Positions 25,027 to 28,856 of a DNA stretch of 28,856 bases are shown here, one piece after another. Origin of the DNA: UBA4582 sp047629195 (GTDB taxonomy: Bacteria > Pseudomonadota > Gammaproteobacteria > Pseudomonadales > Azotimanducaceae); NCBI GenBank assembly GCA_047629195.1, contig JBLHWY010000080.1, positions 1 to 28,856 of the forward strand, given 5' to 3'. The first letter of the stretch is position 1; each line of letters begins with the position of its first letter. Below the pieces are notes generated by a model. That model was not told the origin of the DNA. It made no database searches and worked only from the letters and a program-made list of their open reading frames with translations. The translations under genes and the position numbers were made by a program.

Positions 25027-25041
25027 CGTTTTGACGCTATA
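25022..25041. terminator. Hairpin between yheS and the convergent gene
   Basis: TATAGCGT (25022-25029) and ACGCTATA (25034-25041) form a perfect 8-bp stem with loop TTTG, overlapping the yheS stop codon. No T-run follows on the plus strand, so it is a stem-loop that may protect the 3' ends of both convergent transcripts rather than a classical terminator. Confidence 0.5.
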
Positions 25042-25048
25042 GCGACAG

Positions 25049-26068
25049 CTAACCTATGGCCATCGCTTCAAACTCCGCGAAGATTTTCTCACCATTGCTA
25101 ACAACAAGGATTTTTTTCTTTAGTTCCAAACGAGATCTTTCGTAGTTTGCCTTGTGCATATCAACAGCATGCCACTGAACCATCTGGGCCCATACTGGAT
25201 CGAGCAATTCAGCCCCGTTAACTTCACTTCCCGATAACGTCTTAATCGTTGAACTTCTAAACTCGGATATCGCGACCTTCAACCAAGCAACATGTACCGA
25301 TTCATCCTGTCGAATTCGATTTACCAACTCAACCGCATGTTTTGCTTCTATTAACTTATCTGTGAATGTTCTATCGGAGCCAATAACTTTTTCATAAAAA
25401 TCAAATGCGCGTTCAGCCCTAACTTCAATCATGAGCAAATTCATCAGAAAGGCCATAACACCTTCAAATTCAGGTCCTATGGCATGCATCTCTCGCTCGT
25501 CTTTTTCTCGACCAATACTGGACGGCGCCTCTGGCGTCGGAAACTTATCCTTGCCAAAGATGAGATCTCTAACGGCATACCACATGACATCATGACCACC
25601 TATATCGGTCGCTGGGTTACCGCCCTCATCCCAACCGTGAGTGCTTAAAAGACCCTTATTCATGTGCCCAAGCGCTTTCTGAGAAATATCTTCTTTTATA
25701 ATCGACTGAAAATCAGGTGCAACTAGATCTGCTAAGGCTTTACCTCGCCCTTCTATAATGCCCGTTATCGTCAACGAGTCCCAAAGAGGCTGCTTAACAC
25801 CATTGTTAAGCAGAAATATTTGCTGTTCAATACTAGGATAATTTGGCTCAGAGAGGAGATCAGTAGACGCCTCAACCAAAGTGATATTCTGCTCGGCAAG
25901 TCGTGCAGACCAGGCTTCAATCGCCTGCCATCTATTACGCGTTCTTGGGGACAAATAAGTGCCCTCTGTGTCAAACCCGCCATGCAACTTTAGTCCACAC
26001 TCAATATGAGGCGTGACATAATCATGTTCCGCCTCAATTTCACTCAGGCTGTATACGCTTTTGTTCAT
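25049..26068 (-). CDS. Uncharacterised protein, possible ferritin-like diiron fold
   Basis: A 339-residue soluble protein with no signal peptide. Long helical stretches dominate. Candidate metal ligands are E106 (GIIEGRG), E215 and E219 (LLMIEVRAERAF), and the pair E256/H259 (QDESVHVAWL), an E-x-x-H motif as in ferritin-like diiron proteins; H244 with E247 (HAVE) lies just before it. The middle holds LSTHGWDEGGNPATDIGGHD, rich in conserved-looking His, Asp and Gly. AGAGGG precedes the ATG closely. The start overlaps the stop of a 65-residue frame upstream in an ATGA. I do not recognise a named family; the diiron idea rests on spacing of Glu and His only. Confidence 0.6.
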   Translation of the reverse strand: MNKSVYSLSEIEAEHDYVTPHIECGLKLHGGFDTEGTYLSPRTRNRWQAIEAWSARLAEQNITLVEASTDLLSEPNYPSIEQQIFLLNNGVKQPLWDSLTITGIIEGRGKALADLVAPDFQSIIKEDISQKALGHMNKGLLSTHGWDEGGNPATDIGGHDVMWYAVRDLIFGKDKFPTPEAPSSIGREKDEREMHAIGPEFEGVMAFLMNLLMIEVRAERAFDFYEKVIGSDRTFTDKLIEAKHAVELVNRIRQDESVHVAWLKVAISEFRSSTIKTLSGSEVNGAELLDPVWAQMVQWHAVDMHKANYERSRLELKKKILVVSNGEKIFAEFEAMAIG

Positions 26069-26262
26069 ATTTCCCTCTTGTCAGCTATTCTGGGTTGATC
26101 TGCTTGATTAAATTTCGTCGCTGGACCCTGAACCAATGCTTTTGGCAAGGTTTTGCAGTCGGGTAAGATGAAAACCTGGGTTGCGGAAACTTTCACACAC
26201 ACGAGACTCTCAAGCACGGTGACATAAGCTTCACTCGAACTATTCTTTAGTGCGATAGCCAT
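26065..26262 (-). CDS. Doubtful 65-residue ORF upstream of the ferritin-like gene
   Basis: A short frame starting MAIALKNSSSEAYVTVLESL. It has no visible ribosome binding site and no recognised motif. Its TGA overlaps the ATG of the following gene (ATGA), an arrangement often seen in coupled genes, which is the only reason to list it. It could equally be the untranslated leader. Confidence 0.2.
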   Translation of the reverse strand: MAIALKNSSSEAYVTVLESLVCVKVSATQVFILPDCKTLPKALVQGPATKFNQADQPRIADKREI

Positions 26263-26413
26263 AGATAAATCAATAAACGAGAATCTGTCAGCTTTTGTTT
26301 TACGCTCGGTTTTGCATCAAGTCAAACGGCTATTGATGGCAGCCTAGGCCTCCGCGTTATCATTACTAAGTTCAGCAAACATCGGCTTGCAGAACACAAC
26401 AACAAAACGTGGC

Positions 26414-26419
26414 TATAAT
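26414..26419 (+). promoter_or_regulatory. Candidate -10 element for hemB
   Basis: A perfect TATAAT lies 68 bases before the hemB start. No good -35 hexamer is found at 16-18 bases; TTGCAG at 26387-26392 is 21 bases away. Suggestive only. Confidence 0.4.
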
Positions 26420-26486
26420 GCAGACCTAGCTAGCACCAAAAAATACCGGATTACAGATAAGACATAACTAAAAGAGGATGAGTTGA

Positions 26487-27479
26487 GTGAGCAGACAATT
26501 TCCAGAAGCCAGAATGAGAAGAATGCGCAAAGATGATTTTTCCCGTCGATTAATGCGCGAGAACCATTTACGCGTAGATGATTTGATATACCCGGTTTTT
26601 GTTATTGAGGGTGAAAACCAGTCAGAGCAAGTCGCGAGCATGCCGGGCGTCGAGCGCAAAACCATAGACCTGCTCGTTAAAGAAGCGCAGGAAGTGCACG
26701 CCCTTGGCATTCCTCTTATGGCACTTTTCCCTGTAGTGGCTCTGGATAAAAAATCTTTGTTAGCAGAGGAGGCTTACAACCATGACGGCTTAGCACAACG
26801 TGCCGTTAGAGCAATTAAAGCGGCTGTACCAGAACTTGGCGTCATGACCGATGTTGCGCTGGATCCCTTCACGACTCATGGTCAGGACGGCATTATTGAT
26901 GACGAAGGTTACGTCATGAACGACATCTCCGTAGACACGCTCGTGAAACAAGCACTTTCACACGCTGAGGCGGGCGTTGATATCGTTGCGCCCTCAGACA
27001 TGATGGACGGAAGAATCGGAGAAATTCGACTCGAGTTAGAAGAAGCAGGTTATATCAATACGCGGATCATGGCTTATTCCGCAAAATACGCTTCAGCTTT
27101 TTATGGCCCCTTCAGAGACGCGGTTGGGTCAGCAGGCAATCTCGGCAAGGGAAACAAAGCCACATACCAGATGGACCCCGCGAATTCGGACGAAGCGTTA
27201 CATGAAGTTCAATTGGACATCATGGAAGGTGCAGACATGGTCATGATAAAACCTGGCATGCCCTATCTTGATATTGTATCGAGGGTAAAGGAGAGCTTTG
27301 GTGTCCCAACCATGGTCTATCAGGTTAGCGGCGAGTACGCCATGCTGCAGGCCGCGATTCAAAACGGATGGCTCGAAGATAAAGTTATCGAAGAGTCATT
27401 AATCGCGATGAAACGGGCGGGCGCAGATGCAATTTTGACGTATTTTGCGAAAACAGTTGCCCAGAGAATGCAGCCTTAA
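26487..27479 (+). CDS. hemB: Delta-aminolevulinic acid dehydratase (porphobilinogen synthase)
   Basis: A 330-residue cytoplasmic enzyme that condenses two 5-aminolevulinate molecules to porphobilinogen, the second common step of haem synthesis. The two active-site lysines are visible: K200 (MAYSAKYASAFYGPF) and the Schiff-base K255 (VMIKPGMPYLD). The metal-site segment at 123-135 reads VALDPFTTHGQDG, with Asp where zinc-type enzymes have three Cys, so this is the magnesium-responsive Pseudomonas/plant-like type. GTG at 26487 is the start, eight bases after AGAGGA. A minimal ATG-AGT-TGA frame sits immediately before it. Order hemB-trxA-rho resembles Pseudomonas, where ppk and ppx lie between. 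Confidence 0.97.
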   Translation: MSRQFPEARMRRMRKDDFSRRLMRENHLRVDDLIYPVFVIEGENQSEQVASMPGVERKTIDLLVKEAQEVHALGIPLMALFPVVALDKKSLLAEEAYNHDGLAQRAVRAIKAAVPELGVMTDVALDPFTTHGQDGIIDDEGYVMNDISVDTLVKQALSHAEAGVDIVAPSDMMDGRIGEIRLELEEAGYINTRIMAYSAKYASAFYGPFRDAVGSAGNLGKGNKATYQMDPANSDEALHEVQLDIMEGADMVMIKPGMPYLDIVSRVKESFGVPTMVYQVSGEYAMLQAAIQNGWLEDKVIEESLIAMKRAGADAILTYFAKTVAQRMQP

Positions 27480-27647
27480 ATCCGTGGATTTGCTGAATTG
27501 TAGTCAATTTCCTTTCCATTAGAGAAAATTGCGCGTTAGGATAGCTTACGACGTTGATTCAATTTGCAAGCCTCACTGCAGGGATCAAAACCACAAGAAA
27601 TATTCCGAAATACCACCAATAATCTAATTATTTGGAGAAGTTTACTA

Positions 27648-27971
27648 ATGTCTGCAATTAGTCACGTGTCCGACGACACTTTTGATGCTGAAGTTTTAAA
27701 TTCTGATGTCCCTGTTCTAGTGGACTACTGGGCAGAGTGGTGTGGCCCCTGCAAGGTAATCGCTCCAGTGCTGGAAGAAATTGCAGCTGAATACAGTGGT
27801 AAAATGAAAATCTGCAAGCTTGATATTGACGCTAACGAGAATACACCGCCAAAATACGGTATTCGAGGCATACCAACACTGATGCTATTCAAAAATGGTT
27901 CTGTTGAAGCGACAAAAGTAGGTGCGCTCTCTAAATCACAACTGACTGCATTTCTAGACAGCAACATCTAA
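27648..27971 (+). CDS. trxA: Thioredoxin
   Basis: A 107-residue thioredoxin, the general cytoplasmic disulfide reductant. The active site WCGPCK lies at 31-36 (C32, C35), and cis-proline P76 is in RGIPTLMLF. The DYWAEWCGPC context and the length match E. coli TrxA. The start is ATG 27648, with TTTGGAG about ten bases upstream; the frame is open further back to 27564, but that extension is not thioredoxin-like. It lies between hemB and rho, and trxA-rho linkage is common in gammaproteobacteria. Confidence 0.97.
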   Translation: MSAISHVSDDTFDAEVLNSDVPVLVDYWAEWCGPCKVIAPVLEEIAAEYSGKMKICKLDIDANENTPPKYGIRGIPTLMLFKNGSVEATKVGALSKSQLTAFLDSNI

Positions 27972-28045
27972 GTTTAAGTTTCCAAGTTAATAAGTCTAAG
28001 CTGTCAAATTGGCGCTCTATTTAGCACGCTAATAAGAGAAAAAAG

Positions 28046-28067
28046 GAGTGGGACCTTCATCCCACTC
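28046..28067 (+). terminator. Stem-loop after trxA
   Basis: GAGTGGGA and TCCCACTC pair perfectly around CCTTCA. The T-run is poor on the plus strand but CTTTTTT follows on the minus strand. It is probably the trxA 3' end; strength is uncertain. Confidence 0.5.
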
Positions 28068-28217
28068 TCGACTTTAAAAATAAATCTGTAAAAAAAACGT
28101 TGACAACCGGGCAGAAAAGCGACAATTTGCTAGTCTTCAATGTAACGAACCGGCCACAAGCGTAATTGCTCAACGTCCCTAACCTATCTTGTCGACTACG
28201 TAACGACAGTCGAAAGA

Positions 28218-28223
28218 TATAAT
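28218..28223 (+). promoter_or_regulatory. Candidate -10 element for rho
   Basis: A perfect TATAAT about 210 bases before the rho start codon; no clear -35 at 16-18 bases. Confidence 0.35.
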
Positions 28224-28434
28224 TAGCGACAACGTTTTGTGACAACTCTTTCTGCGTAATCAAGCCGCGTAAATAATTCGCGTGAAATATCTTCGCTTAA
28301 CGAGTCCGCCTAACTAAACTAATTAAGCAAACGTAAAAACAGACCCTCTCGCTGTTTTAAAAAACCCAATATCTTTCTTGTGCCTATTGCACGCTAACTC
28401 CATCCCATAAAAGTTTAATCAAACAAGTGAATCT

Positions 28435-28856
28435 ATGAACCTTACCGATCTTAAATCTAAACCAATCCCCGAACTTCTTGAAATCGCCCACGAAATGGGT
28501 ATGGACAATCTGGCCAGATCCAGAAAACAAGAAATCATTGCCAATGTTTTAAGAAAACATGCAAAAGGCGGGGAAGCCATTTATGGCGACGGAACATTAG
28601 AGATACTACAGGATGGATTTGGTTTTTTGCGCTCAGCCGACAGTTCGTACCTGGCGGGGCCTGATGACATTTACGTTTCGCCCAGTCAAATACGGCGTTT
28701 CAACTTACGCACTGGCGACAGCGTCTCGGGAAAAATAAGACCACCGAAAGATAGCGAAAGATATTTCGCATTGCTTAAAGTAGATCAAATCAACTACACA
28801 GATCCTACTGAATCTAAGAACAAGATCCTCTTCGAAAACCTCACCCCATTGTTCCC
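28435..28856 (+). CDS. rho: Transcription termination factor Rho (5' part)
   Basis: The first 140 residues are in the window; the gene runs off the end with no stop. It starts MNLTDLKSKPIPELLEIAHE, the Rho N-terminal helical domain, followed by LARSRKQEIIANVLRKHAK and the RNA-binding cold-shock-like domain: GDGTLEILQDGFGFLRSADS, SYLAGPDDIYVSPSQIRRF and LRTGDSVSGKIRPPK. FGFLR and DIYVSPSQIRRF are hallmark Rho primary RNA-site motifs. Rho is the hexameric RNA helicase that ends transcription. The ATP-binding part lies outside the window. ATG at 28435 has no strong ribosome binding site (AACAAGTGAATCT). Confidence 0.97.
   Translation, partial: MNLTDLKSKPIPELLEIAHEMGMDNLARSRKQEIIANVLRKHAKGGEAIYGDGTLEILQDGFGFLRSADSSYLAGPDDIYVSPSQIRRFNLRTGDSVSGKIRPPKDSERYFALLKVDQINYTDPTESKNKILFENLTPLF

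Larger units (their letters stand above)
27972..28434. other. Long trxA-rho intergenic and rho leader region
   Basis: 463 bases with no supported gene. A perfect 8-bp stem GAGTGGGA/TCCCACTC lies at 28046-28067 with a 6-base loop; on the plus strand it is followed by TCGACTTT, a weak terminator for trxA. TATAAT at 28218-28223 is the best -10 candidate for rho, giving a leader of about 200 bases. A TTGACA occurs at 28100 but has no -10 at the right distance. A long untranslated leader fits rho autoregulation as known in E. coli. Confidence 0.5.

Noticed and set aside
28100..28128. TTGACA-based promoter inside the trxA-rho gap
   Set aside because: The -35 is perfect but no acceptable -10 occurs 16-18 bases downstream.
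1..28856. CRISPR arrays, tRNA or rRNA genes
   Set aside because: No regularly spaced direct repeats and no tRNA- or rRNA-like sequence were seen by eye; a dedicated scan was not possible.

Overview
The window looks like chromosomal DNA of a gammaproteobacterium, probably free-living and aquatic. The main evidence is gene order: dsbB-rsd, then an ABC-F ATPase, hemB, trxA and rho, plus hslR, gshA and acpH. Much of this is the dsbH-algQ ... yheS ... hemB ... trxA-rho neighbourhood known from Pseudomonas. The exact genus cannot be read from the sequence alone.

Region 1 (1-4387) is accessory and decayed. It holds a small secreted protein, an IS1182-type transposase remnant with two internal deletions, a small membrane ORF abutting that remnant, an intact secreted DUF3494 (ice-binding-like) protein with 17-residue repeats, a reverse transcriptase C-terminal remnant, a ParD antitoxin remnant with a stop and a frameshift, and one small membrane ORF of unknown status.

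Region 2 (4388-12970) holds isocitrate lyase (aceA) with its terminator, a soluble chemoreceptor with a C-terminal zinc-binding CZB domain, and a very large membrane protein of about 1333 residues. The large protein joins an ArsP/DUF318-type permease to paired-cysteine repeats, FG-GAP repeats and a UnbV/ASPIC domain. Convergent to it lie a four-helix membrane protein and a DUF3754 membrane protein.

Region 3 (13060-19829) holds rpoD with a bidirectional terminator, a 940-base gap containing a strong imperfect hairpin, then cysQ and hslR (divergent), and gshA-acpH (4-base overlap).

Region 4 (19856-28856) holds a FliL-like periplasmic protein divergent from dsbB, rsd (sigma-70 regulator), a WD40 lipoprotein, a DUF4124 protein, a YheS-type ABC-F ATPase, an uncharacterised possible ferritin-like protein, hemB, trxA, and rho running off the end after a long leader.

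Most genes are housekeeping: glyoxylate shunt, glutathione, sulfur assimilation, disulfide formation, haem synthesis, redox, and transcription initiation and termination. The strongest candidate for something undescribed is the permease/FG-GAP fusion at 7330-11331. Second is the repeat-bearing DUF3494 protein at 1590-2978, which sits among mobile-element and toxin-antitoxin debris.
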